From: Fidelibacterota bacterium
GTDB taxonomy: Bacteria > Fidelibacterota > UBA2242 > JAOZSR01
Reading direction: 5' to 3'
DNA: 45,517 nucleotides
Assembly (NCBI GenBank): GCA_029939575.1
Contig: JAOZSR010000001.1
Span: forward strand, 1-45,517
This document shows positions 17,628 to 25,635 of the stretch, in pieces. The translations under genes were made by a program, and so were the position numbers. Below the pieces are notes generated by a model. The model worked only from the letters and a program-made list of their open reading frames with translations. It searched no databases and was not told the DNA's origin. Every line of letters starts with the position of its first letter. The stretch's first letter is position 1.

Positions 17628-18293
17628 ATGATATTAAGAAAAAAGCCGGAAGTTAGCTTAAAATTAAGATATGGTATTGTTTTAAAAATCGGATTGATAT
17701 TAAGCCTGGTAATATTAATTTCCTTCATGGTTGCGGTTCCAAAATTAGAATCAGGAACTTCTGTCCAAAAAGAGGTGAAGATATTTATTGAATCTGAAGA
17801 AGTACCAATTACCGAGCAGAAAATAGAGCAGGCTGCACCACCGTCAAGACCTACAATTCCAGTAGAATCAGAAGATGAAGATCTTGCTGAAGATTTTGAG
17901 TTTGAAATGGAGGGATTTGATGACTATGAAGCCGATGAATGGGCTGCACCACCAGCTATGCCTGAAGAGGACGATGGTGGACCAGCTGTTAGATTTATTC
18001 CATTTGACGAAGCACCGGAACCTATTGGTGGATTCGCTGCAATTCAAAAAAATGTAATTTATCCGGAAATCGCCCAGGAAGCAGGCATCGAAGGTACTGT
18101 AGTTGTACAGGCTTTTATCGATGAAAATGGCAAAGTAGGAAGATGTAATATTCTTAAAGGTGTTCCTAATACAGGTTTAGATGAAGCAGCTGTAAATGCT
18201 ATTCGAAAAACCGATTTTATCCCTGCTATGCAGCGAGATAGAAAAGTTGGAGTATGGATTTCAATACCTGTAATATTTAAACTGAGAAATTAG
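17628..18293 (+). CDS. tonB: TonB energy-transducing protein
   Basis: The 221-residue protein has one N-terminal membrane helix (LKIGLILSLVILISFMVAV, about 20-38) and a spacer with no Pro-Lys repeats. The spacer is instead strongly acidic (SEDEDLAEDFEFEMEGFDD) with short PP motifs. A classic TonB C-terminal domain follows from about residue 140: VIYPEIAQEAGIEGTVVVQ, then NILKGVPNTGLDEAAVNAI and WISIPVIFKLRN. It would couple the ExbBD channel to outer-membrane receptors such as the TonB-dependent receptor at 41511-43958. It is the last gene of the operon and is followed by a strong terminator. Confidence 0.92.
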   Translation: MILRKKPEVSLKLRYGIVLKIGLILSLVILISFMVAVPKLESGTSVQKEVKIFIESEEVPITEQKIEQAAPPSRPTIPVESEDEDLAEDFEFEMEGFDDYEADEWAAPPAMPEEDDGGPAVRFIPFDEAPEPIGGFAAIQKNVIYPEIAQEAGIEGTVVVQAFIDENGKVGRCNILKGVPNTGLDEAAVNAIRKTDFIPAMQRDRKVGVWISIPVIFKLRN

Positions 18294-18313
18294 TTTTAAG
18301 CAAAAATATTTTT

Positions 18314-18350
18314 AAAAAAAAGGTACTGTTTAAAATAGTACCTTTTTTTT
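18314..18350 (+). terminator. Rho-independent terminator of the exbBD-tonB operon
   Basis: A perfect stem GGTACT/AGTACC (18322-18327 with 18337-18342), extended by a facing A-run and T-run, encloses a nine-base loop and ends in eight T. It lies 21 bases after the tonB stop. The symmetric A/T flanks could let it work in both directions. Confidence 0.88.
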
Positions 18351-18400
18351 TCGATTAAATGAATTATAAAAAAAAATATTTAAATATAAGAGGTAAAATA

Positions 18401-19594
18401 ATGGAATTTAAAATTGAAAAATCAAAACTTGAAAAATGGGCTGATTATCTTCTGAATTATTCCCTGAGAGGAGTTGATAAAAATGATATAGTCCTTATCA
18501 AAGGTGAAATGGTTACCTGGCCACTGATTTCTGTTTTACAGGATAAAATATTTAAAGCCGGTGCTTTGGCAGATGTTTGTTTGGTACCGCCAGATAACAA
18601 TCGCGGTCAGGTTTGGAGTGCTTCAATTGTAAAAAACGGAACCCTGGAGCAGATAAAAAAAACTCCTGAATGGCACAAATCCAGATATGAAAACATGACA
18701 AAATATATTGAAATATTGGGTGCAGAAAATCCTGATTTATTTGCCAATTTGCCCGAAGAAAAGGCAAGCGCTTTAGTCAGAGCAGATATGCCTTTTAAAA
18801 AAATACGTCTCAGCAAACCCTGGGTACTTACCCTTTTTCCTACCAAAGCTTTTGCAGATATGGAAAATATGAGCCTGGAAAAATATTCTGATATTATTAT
18901 CAAAACCTCTTTAACCGATCCCAACTTACTTGATAAAATAGAAGAACCTGTCTATAAAATTATGACCAAAAGTAAGGAAATCAAAATAGAAACAATCTCC
19001 CCAACTTCTGATAGAACTTTGACCTTAAAAATGAATATTGCAGGACGAAATGTCATCAAATGTACCGGGAGCAATAATTTCCCCGATGGTGAGGTATTTA
19101 CAAGTCCAGATGCAAATACAGTTGAAGGGGAAATCTTCGTTGATTTACCGGTCTTCTTTAATGGTGTAAATATTGAAGGAATTTATCTGAAAATCAAGAA
19201 TGGGAAGATTGTTGATTATAATGCAGAAAAGGGATACAATACTTTAAAAACCATAATTGAAACAGATAATGGTTCCCATAGAATTGGGGAAGTTGCACTG
19301 GGAATGAACCAGGGATTAAAAACTACATTGAAACATCCACTTTTTGTTGAAAAGGTTGGCGGAACATTACATATAGCAATTGGTGAAAGTTATCCTGAAT
19401 GTTATGTTGATGAGCCCAACTCTGATTCCGGCAAAAAACAAATTAAAAACCTGGCTGAACAGGGTATTATTAATATGTCAGCCCAGCATGTTGATATTGT
19501 TGTGGATTTCCGCGAAGGTGGTGCAGGAAAGGCTGTATATTTAGATGAGAAAGAAATAATTTCTCGTGATAATATCTGGATTGTACCGGAATAA
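18401..19594 (+). CDS. Aminopeptidase, M29 (thermophilic metalloprotease) family
   Basis: The ATG at 18401 has AGAGG eight bases upstream, so the longer frame from 18359 is rejected. The 397-residue product matches the M29 aminopeptidases (AmpS/AmpT type), cytoplasmic two-metal enzymes that remove N-terminal residues. Recognisable blocks are NFPDGEVFTSPDANTVEGEI, HRIGEVALGMNQG, LHIAIGESYPEC and AQHVDIVVDFREGG, which hold the family's Glu and His metal ligands. There is no signal peptide. The gene stands alone after the tonB terminator. Confidence 0.9.
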   Translation: MEFKIEKSKLEKWADYLLNYSLRGVDKNDIVLIKGEMVTWPLISVLQDKIFKAGALADVCLVPPDNNRGQVWSASIVKNGTLEQIKKTPEWHKSRYENMTKYIEILGAENPDLFANLPEEKASALVRADMPFKKIRLSKPWVLTLFPTKAFADMENMSLEKYSDIIIKTSLTDPNLLDKIEEPVYKIMTKSKEIKIETISPTSDRTLTLKMNIAGRNVIKCTGSNNFPDGEVFTSPDANTVEGEIFVDLPVFFNGVNIEGIYLKIKNGKIVDYNAEKGYNTLKTIIETDNGSHRIGEVALGMNQGLKTTLKHPLFVEKVGGTLHIAIGESYPECYVDEPNSDSGKKQIKNLAEQGIINMSAQHVDIVVDFREGGAGKAVYLDEKEIISRDNIWIVPE

Positions 19595-19794
19595 AATATT
19601 TATTAAGCAAAATAATTAATAACAGTATTATGATCTGTAATAAGTACACACTAATTCATAATGCCTTTTATAGTCTGGTTCCATAGGATCTGAGAGTTGA
19701 TGGGAATAAGGAAAATTGTTCTGTAATTTGAATAATAACAAAAATAACATTATCTTTGAATGGTTGTTATTTAAAATTAAAAGGAATTTATGTT

Positions 19795-20178
19795 ATGAGT
19801 AATATTGATACAAATGTATTGCAAGAAGAACTGGAGCAATTTAAAAAAGAGAAAGAGCACATTCGAGAAATCGTCGGGCGAATTGGCGGACAGGGAACTC
19901 AAAGACGGGATAAAATAATAAATATTATATTTATTCTTCTTATAGTATCCTTGTTTATCTTGGATATGTGTCATCAGATATTTGGTTTAAAAATTGCATT
20001 ACCGCCAACTATTTCTTTGGAATTGGGAATTCTGTTCGTCTCAATAAAAATTATCTGGATGATCCATAAACAGGAGAAAGTTGCCCATTTTCAATTTTGG
20101 ATACTTAACTCTATAGAATTTAGGTTGAACAATATGTCTAAAGAATTCAGAAAATTCAAAAAGAAAATAGAAAATTAA
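19795..20178 (+). CDS. Two-helix membrane protein with coiled-coil N-terminus, function unknown
   Basis: The ATG at 19795 is preceded by AAGGA and gives a 127-residue protein. Residues 6-35 form a charged helix likely to coil (LQEELEQFKKEKEHIREIVG). A GGQGTQRRDK turn leads into two membrane helices (about 41-60 and 70-94). A basic, helical C-terminus follows (FRLNNMSKEFRKFKKKIEN), so both ends probably face the cytoplasm. I do not recognise the family. The 200 bases upstream hold no other gene. Confidence 0.7.
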   Translation: MSNIDTNVLQEELEQFKKEKEHIREIVGRIGGQGTQRRDKIINIIFILLIVSLFILDMCHQIFGLKIALPPTISLELGILFVSIKIIWMIHKQEKVAHFQFWILNSIEFRLNNMSKEFRKFKKKIEN

Positions 20179-20221
20179 AATTATCCAATAACTCCTTAAT
20201 AAATGTATCTCAAATAATTAA

Positions 20222-20815
20222 ATGAAAATTTTATTTACAGCAGCTTTAAAGTTGGAATTAAATCCTGTTAAAAATTTTTTATTTAACAATTTTTCTCAGG
20301 ATTTAATAAACAATTTTGATTTTCATATAATTGGTATAGGAATCAAAAACACTATAAAAAATATTACTACTTATTTAGATAACAAAAACTATGATTTTGT
20401 TTTTAATATCGGATCTGCCGGTGGACTTAATCCTGATTTTAATATTGGAGATATATTATACCCCGTAAAATTTATTAATAAAGAACGAAATATCACCAAT
20501 AATATCAAATTGGAAATAGATGAAAAATATAATGTAACTCCAGGAATACTTTTTACATCAAAGGTTCCGATTTTAGATAAAATCCATAAAGAAACAATTA
20601 TTGAAAAATACAAAGCTGATGCTGTTGATATGGAGTCATTTTACATTGCTGATTTGTGTAAAAATCACAATATTCCTTTTGTATCATTAAAAGTAATATC
20701 TGACCTTGCAGAATCTAAATCAATTGTTAAATTTAGACAACAACTTGAAATGGTAATTGATAATTTATATAAACCGGTTTATAAAACAATAAAACAACTA
20801 GTAGTTAATAAATAG
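20222..20815 (+). CDS. Nucleoside phosphorylase-superfamily protein (MTA/SAH nucleosidase or futalosine hydrolase type)
   Basis: The 197-residue protein has the phosphorylase fold: an early start (KILFTAALKLELNPV), the base loop NIGSAGGLNPDFNIGD, the ribose-binding AVDMESFYIA, and the catalytic Asp in LKVISDLAES. Length and motifs suit the hydrolytic branch. 5'-Methylthioadenosine/S-adenosylhomocysteine nucleosidase, or futalosine hydrolase of menaquinone synthesis, are the leading options. The Asp in SD favours the first weakly. It begins a tight cluster with a glycosyltransferase five bases downstream. Confidence 0.75.
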   Translation: MKILFTAALKLELNPVKNFLFNNFSQDLINNFDFHIIGIGIKNTIKNITTYLDNKNYDFVFNIGSAGGLNPDFNIGDILYPVKFINKERNITNNIKLEIDEKYNVTPGILFTSKVPILDKIHKETIIEKYKADAVDMESFYIADLCKNHNIPFVSLKVISDLAESKSIVKFRQQLEMVIDNLYKPVYKTIKQLVVNK

Positions 20816-20820
20816 ACAGT

Positions 20821-21693
20821 ATGGACGACCCTAATAAAATTTCAGTCATAATTCCGACTTACAACCGAAGTGCAACTCTGGAACGGGCGATAACCTCCGT
20901 TCTGGAGCAAACATATCGAAACTTCGAATTAATTGTGATCGATGATGGCTCAATTGACGATACAACCAGAATTATTAAAAAATACAAAAAACATTTAATT
21001 TATTACTCAAAATTGCATGGCGGAGTATCTGCGGCCAGAAATTTTGGGTTGGAAAAAACAAGTGGAGCATGGGTGGCTTTTCTTGATTCCGATGATTATT
21101 GGCTTCCTAAAAAACTTGAAAAACAAATGGCTTATCTAAAAGAAAATTCTGATTTTTTAATCGCACAAACCGAAGAAAAATGGATTCGTAATTCCAAATT
21201 TGTAAATCCGATGAAAAAACATAAAAAATACGAGGGATGGATTTTTGAAAAATGCCTACCCCTCTGTATTGTTAGCCCATCGGCTGTTATAATTCACCAA
21301 AAAATATTCAATGATGTTGGTGTCTTTGATGAAACCTTGCCGGTTTGTGAAGATTACGATCTCTGGTTGCGAATCGCTCTGAAATATAAAATTGGTTTGA
21401 TCCCTGAAAAATTAATTGTTAAAACCGGTGGACATTCCGATCAGTTGTCAAAACAATGTTGGGGAATGGATCGCTATCGGGTACAGGCTTTGGAACAATT
21501 ATTAGCAATGGATCTGACAAAATCGCAAAAAATATTGGTTTATAATGAATTAATAAACAAACTGAATGTGTTGAATCTGGGACGTAAAAAACGTCCAAAT
21601 CTAAGTAATGTTTACAAACAAAAATTACAATCCTATCAAGATAATTTGAATGAATTACTTAAATATAATCAACCTGAATCCGCAAAAGTGTGA
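20821..21693 (+). CDS. Glycosyltransferase family 2
   Basis: The 290-residue enzyme has the GT-A family 2 signature: ISVIIPTYNRSATLERAI at residues 7-24, VIDDGSIDDT, the DxD-like FLDSDDYW and a later EDYDLWLRIA that marks the catalytic base region. With no membrane helix it is a soluble or peripheral enzyme using a nucleotide sugar. The acceptor is unknown. The 3' end overlaps the next gene by 44 bases in another frame. Confidence 0.92.
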   Translation: MDDPNKISVIIPTYNRSATLERAITSVLEQTYRNFELIVIDDGSIDDTTRIIKKYKKHLIYYSKLHGGVSAARNFGLEKTSGAWVAFLDSDDYWLPKKLEKQMAYLKENSDFLIAQTEEKWIRNSKFVNPMKKHKKYEGWIFEKCLPLCIVSPSAVIIHQKIFNDVGVFDETLPVCEDYDLWLRIALKYKIGLIPEKLIVKTGGHSDQLSKQCWGMDRYRVQALEQLLAMDLTKSQKILVYNELINKLNVLNLGRKKRPNLSNVYKQKLQSYQDNLNELLKYNQPESAKV

Positions 21694-22600
21694 AATTTCA
21701 CAGCGGGAATTTGATATTTTTTTATCAGAACCCGAAAATACTAAATATCCTTCACTATTTATTAATCCCTCAATAATTGTTGAATATCATGATAATCGCT
21801 TTTTTGTAATTTATGGGTTTAAAACTATTGAATATTACCAGAAAAAAAACATAACAACTATTCCGGTTTTTCAAATAAATAGTGAAATCAATAAATTGAA
21901 AAAATTTATTATCCTGGCTGAGTTTCATAAACAATTCAGAGACTTTTACCCGATAGAATTGGCATATTTCGTTGATTTACTATTATCTAAGAAATTAACA
22001 AAAATTGAGATCTGGGATAATTTTTCTACATTATTGGAATTACCTAAAAATGTAATGCCTTTAAAAAATTTGATTAAAATTAAATATATTCCCAAACCGC
22101 TTACAGATTACCTGATAAATAAAAATAGTCCAATAAAATTTTATTCAGATCTGGTTGATCTGGATGTTAAAGTGAATGAATTTTTAATTAGTCTTATTGA
22201 ACTGGCTAAACCATCATTAAGTATTTTAAAAGAGATTGTCACAAACTTAACAGAGATCGGAAAACTTGAGGATTCAAATTGTTATCAAATAATTATTAAA
22301 TTAAAGTTAAACATTCTGTTAAATTCAGATGAGAATAGTAGCAATAAATTATCAAAAATCAGAAATCGATTAAATGAATGCCGGTATCCTGTTATCACAA
22401 AACATAAACTTGAATTACACAAAATTATTAAGAGTATAAAAATTCCGCAGGGATTAAAATTAGTAACAGATAATAATTTTGAAAATCGTCAAATCAGGGT
22501 CGAATTTTTAGTAAAGTCTGATAAGGATATTCAAAAATACCGTGATTTTTTTTCCGGAAAAGAATTCGAAAAACTATCCGGATTGCTGGGGAAGATGTAA
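21650..22600 (+). CDS. ParB-like N-terminal domain protein paired with SPL-family gene
   Basis: The 316-residue protein begins with a segment that resembles the ParB/sulfiredoxin-type fold: LFINPSIIVEY, then FFVIYGFKTIEYYQ and TIPVFQI. In ParB proteins this is the NTP-binding part. The rest is helical and Lys/Leu-rich, ending RQIRVEFLVKSDKDIQKYRD. No HTH of the ParB type is evident. It overlaps the glycosyltransferase by 44 bases and ends eight bases before the likely start of the SPL gene, so it is probably a partner of that enzyme. The function is unknown. The overlap makes the exact start somewhat uncertain. Confidence 0.6.
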   Translation: MNYLNIINLNPQKCEISQREFDIFLSEPENTKYPSLFINPSIIVEYHDNRFFVIYGFKTIEYYQKKNITTIPVFQINSEINKLKKFIILAEFHKQFRDFYPIELAYFVDLLLSKKLTKIEIWDNFSTLLELPKNVMPLKNLIKIKYIPKPLTDYLINKNSPIKFYSDLVDLDVKVNEFLISLIELAKPSLSILKEIVTNLTEIGKLEDSNCYQIIIKLKLNILLNSDENSSNKLSKIRNRLNECRYPVITKHKLELHKIIKSIKIPQGLKLVTDNNFENRQIRVEFLVKSDKDIQKYRDFFSGKEFEKLSGLLGKM

Positions 22601-22607
22601 TTCTACT

Positions 22608-23777
22608 TTGAAATATTCTATTAAAAAAATATTTGTTGACAAAATTGCGACTGATGATAAACTGACCAAAAACATTTTGGAATATTATCAAGATGCGGAG
22701 ATTGTATTTCTTCCGAAAAATAAATCTATTCATGATATTGCTTCAGACGGAAATCCCAAACATTCATTGTATTTAACTCACGGAAAAGCCGGAGTGATAA
22801 AAGGTTGCCCCGGTACTTCAACAGATTATTTATGCTGCAAATACCAGGTGATTAATCATACCCAGAATTGTCCATTAAACTGTAGCTATTGTATATTGCA
22901 ATTTTATTTAAACCAACCGGCTACGGTAATATATACAGATGTAAATAATATTCTCAGAGATCTAAAAAGTAAACTTGCACTTCAACCAAAAAGATTGTTC
23001 AGGATCGGAACTGGCGAGTTGGGAGATAGCCTGGCTTTATTTGGTTCGCGATTATTTGCAAAAGAAATAATTGAAATTATCGATCAGATGCCAAATGTAA
23101 TTTTTGAAATAAAATCCAAAGTTGTGGATATTGATGATCTTTTACATTTAAAAAACAAAAAACGAATTGTCTTTTCCTGGTCTTTAAATCCTCAGAAAGT
23201 TGTAGATAAAGAGGAAAGTATGGCATCAACTGTTGATGAAAGGCTAAAGGCTGCCAGGAAAGCTCAAAAGGCCGGTTTCTTAACAGGATTTCATTTTGAT
23301 CCAATGTTAATTTTCCCTGGCTGGGAAAAAGCCTATCCTTCACTTGCTGACAAATTATATAGTTATATCAACCCGTCTGGAATTGCCTGGATAAGTATGG
23401 GCTCGCTGAGATATCCTCCCTCAATGAAAGAAAAAATTATTCTCCAATATCCTGATACAAAAATCCCCTATGGTGAAATGATAATTGGGAATGATGGAAA
23501 ATCGCGATATGCCAGACCTGTAAGAATTCCATTATATAAATCCCTTTATGAAAAATTATTTGCCGTACCGAATCCGCCATTTATTTATTTTTGTATGGAA
23601 AGTGCGCTGGTATGGAATGAAGTGATGGGATTTGCACCAGCCTCAAATGATGACCTGGATTTTAGATTTACCAAAAGTATTTCAACAAGATTTAAAAACC
23701 TTATTTCGTTTTCCCCGGAACTAAAAAATTACCTTGATGCTCTTAATCTCGATGGAAATGAATTTCAATCCGGCTAA
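22608..23777 (+). CDS. Radical SAM protein of the spore photoproduct lyase (SPL) family
   Basis: I prefer the TTG at 22608, just after the previous stop, because family similarity begins at KYSIKKIFVDKIATDD. An ATG at 22542 would add 22 residues inside the upstream gene. The 389-residue product has the radical SAM triad C88, C92 and C95 in NCPLNCSYCILQ, and the SPL-type CPGTSTDYLCCKYQV before it. Later blocks are FRIGTGELGDSLAL and TGFHFDPMLIFPGWE. SPL enzymes repair the thymine spore photoproduct. In a likely non-sporeformer the activity could be another DNA photolesion repair or a different radical reaction. It is the last gene of the cluster. Confidence 0.85.
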   Translation: MKYSIKKIFVDKIATDDKLTKNILEYYQDAEIVFLPKNKSIHDIASDGNPKHSLYLTHGKAGVIKGCPGTSTDYLCCKYQVINHTQNCPLNCSYCILQFYLNQPATVIYTDVNNILRDLKSKLALQPKRLFRIGTGELGDSLALFGSRLFAKEIIEIIDQMPNVIFEIKSKVVDIDDLLHLKNKKRIVFSWSLNPQKVVDKEESMASTVDERLKAARKAQKAGFLTGFHFDPMLIFPGWEKAYPSLADKLYSYINPSGIAWISMGSLRYPPSMKEKIILQYPDTKIPYGEMIIGNDGKSRYARPVRIPLYKSLYEKLFAVPNPPFIYFCMESALVWNEVMGFAPASNDDLDFRFTKSISTRFKNLISFSPELKNYLDALNLDGNEFQSG

Positions 23778-23832
23778 TTTCATACTATAAAAAATTGGTC
23801 ATCACTCGGTCTTCAAAACAGTGGTTAACTTT

Positions 23833-24414
23833 CTAAATATTAATATTAAATCGTAATTGTAATTTTTTATCTTTTAAAATTTTATCAGCCCAGAAAATTC
23901 CAACAATAGTTTTTCCGTCACTGATTTCACCAGTATATATCAATTCTAAGGCATCAGAAATGTCTATTGGATTTAATGAAATAATCTCATCGGTGTCAAT
24001 ATTGTGATCTGTTTTTTCTAATCCTGAAGCCCAAAACAGATACAGCAATTCATTGCTATATCCGATACACGTATGGATTGGTGCAAGTTGGATCATGGTC
24101 TCGGCTTTCAAACCAGTCTCTTCAAAAAGTTCCCGAATCATAGTTGCTTTATAACTTTCACCGGGGTCAATTTTTCCGGCAGGTAATTCCAGCATTGTTT
24201 TATTAACCGGATATCTAAATTGGTTAACAAGCATTATTTGATTGTTACCAAGATAGGGAATAACAACCGAGGCACCGGGATGTTTTATAAATTCTCTGAA
24301 TGATTTTTTCCCGCTTGGAAGTTCTACTTCATCTTTATAAACTTGTAATAGTTGACCTGAGAAAACTTTTTCCCCGGCTATTTTTTTTTCTTTAAAATTT
24401 TGATCTTTTTGCAT
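23833..24414 (-). CDS. Nudix hydrolase (ADP-ribose pyrophosphatase-like)
   Basis: The 193-residue protein contains a full Nudix box, GKIDPGESYKATMIREL plus FEETGL, at about residues 80-102. This fits the G-x5-E-x7-REUxEExGU pattern for Mg-dependent hydrolysis of nucleoside diphosphate derivatives. The N-terminal strands (KKIAGEKVFSGQLLQVYKDE) and the helix-rich end match the ADP-ribose pyrophosphatase subgroup. It is convergent with the SPL gene and stands alone. Confidence 0.9.
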   Translation of the reverse strand: MQKDQNFKEKKIAGEKVFSGQLLQVYKDEVELPSGKKSFREFIKHPGASVVIPYLGNNQIMLVNQFRYPVNKTMLELPAGKIDPGESYKATMIRELFEETGLKAETMIQLAPIHTCIGYSNELLYLFWASGLEKTDHNIDTDEIISLNPIDISDALELIYTGEISDGKTIVGIFWADKILKDKKLQLRFNINI

Positions 24415-25055
24415 ATTAGCCTCTGAGTATAAAAAGTGATGGAGGAGGATAGTCGATTGGGTGAAGCTCCCAAGGTATGATAAAAAGGATAGATTGTAAA
24501 CATGTACAGGAAGTTAGAATATCCTGTATTTAAGAGCTACCCCCCTCGCAGAAAAAATATCACAGATGTAAAAAATTTTCAGCACATAAGTTAATCAATA
24601 AATTTATTTTTCCAATAGAAAATTATATTAAGCCAGCTTTATTCAGACATTGTAGCAATTAGAGCATTAAATACATAGAAACCATATTTAATACATCTCG
24701 GGATCAAGATTTTTAAAGTTTGGTTCTATATATTTTCTATTAATTCGAATTTTGGATTCACTATTCCTTATTGACATAGTTACAATTCGGTTGTAAATCT
24801 GAACTATGACTATTCCCTGTCTGTTAGCCACACATTTTTCAAATTATAATCCAAAGCAGAAATATTTGTATTTATTCCATACAATAAACATTAATTCCTC
24901 TGTAAAAATTTAAAATTTTTATTAGATTAATAGTATTTATCATCAATAATAATATACACTTTCCGCATCTATTATTTTTTTTCGAAAGTCTTTTTCTTAG
25001 TGTAAAAAAGATGTAAATTATTTTGATATATAAATATAGTATAGGTTAGTTGAAA
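24415..25055. other. Gene-free stretch between nudix and nusB
   Basis: These 641 bases hold no open frame that looks coding. The first part (about 24440-24560) is less AT-rich and contains a small stem, ACAGGA/TCCTGT at about 24505-24528, and may be decayed coding DNA, but I could not match it to a family. The remainder is AT-rich. The last 80 bases before nusB should hold its promoter, but no clear -35/-10 pair can be chosen. Confidence 0.5.
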
Positions 25056-25484
25056 ATGAGAGAACGACGAATTGCCAGAGAAGTTGCCTTACAAGCAATG
25101 TATGCACAAGAATTGTCAGAAAATAGTGTTGCTGATGTAGAATCATCTGTTATCAAGAATTCTGATATTTCATTAGAGTTAAAAGATCTTGCGGGGAAAT
25201 TGTTTGCCAGTGCTACCAGACATAAAGTGAATCTTGATAATTATATAAAACAGAAATCAGAAAACTGGGATTTTTCAAGAATCGCAGTAATTGACAGATT
25301 AATCATTAGATTGGCTATTTGTGAATTTTTATATTTTGATGATATTCCTCCCAAAGTATCAATTTCTGAAGCAATAGAAATTGCTAAAAAGTTTTCTACC
25401 GATGATAGTAGTGCTTTTGTTAATGGTATTTTAGATGCGGTTCTACATTTAATTAGCTCCGAAGGCTTAATAGATAAAAAATAA
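25056..25484 (+). CDS. nusB: Transcription antitermination factor NusB
   Basis: The ATG at 25056 gives a 142-residue, all-helical protein of normal NusB length. Family blocks are RRIAREVALQAMYAQEL at the start, NWDFSRIAVIDRLIIRLAI in the middle, and VSISEAIEIAKKFSTDDS with FVNGILDAV near the end. NusB binds boxA RNA with NusE (S10) in rRNA antitermination. The secA gene follows after 151 bases. Confidence 0.95.
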   Translation: MRERRIAREVALQAMYAQELSENSVADVESSVIKNSDISLELKDLAGKLFASATRHKVNLDNYIKQKSENWDFSRIAVIDRLIIRLAICEFLYFDDIPPKVSISEAIEIAKKFSTDDSSAFVNGILDAVLHLISSEGLIDKK

Positions 25485-25635
25485 TTCTGGCATTTAGAGA
25501 TTAGTATGTTGATAATTTCTGTTACACATTTATTTTGATATATCATTTTAAGCAATTTTGTCCGGATCTGGAAAAATATATTACATGAAAAATAATACTC
25601 AATAATTATTAAAATACAGGAAAGAGGTAATTCTT

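Noticed and set aside
24415-25055. Possible non-coding RNA or hidden gene before nusB
   Set aside because: Only one short stem was found and no conserved RNA shape or coding pattern could be recognised, so it is recorded as an empty stretch.
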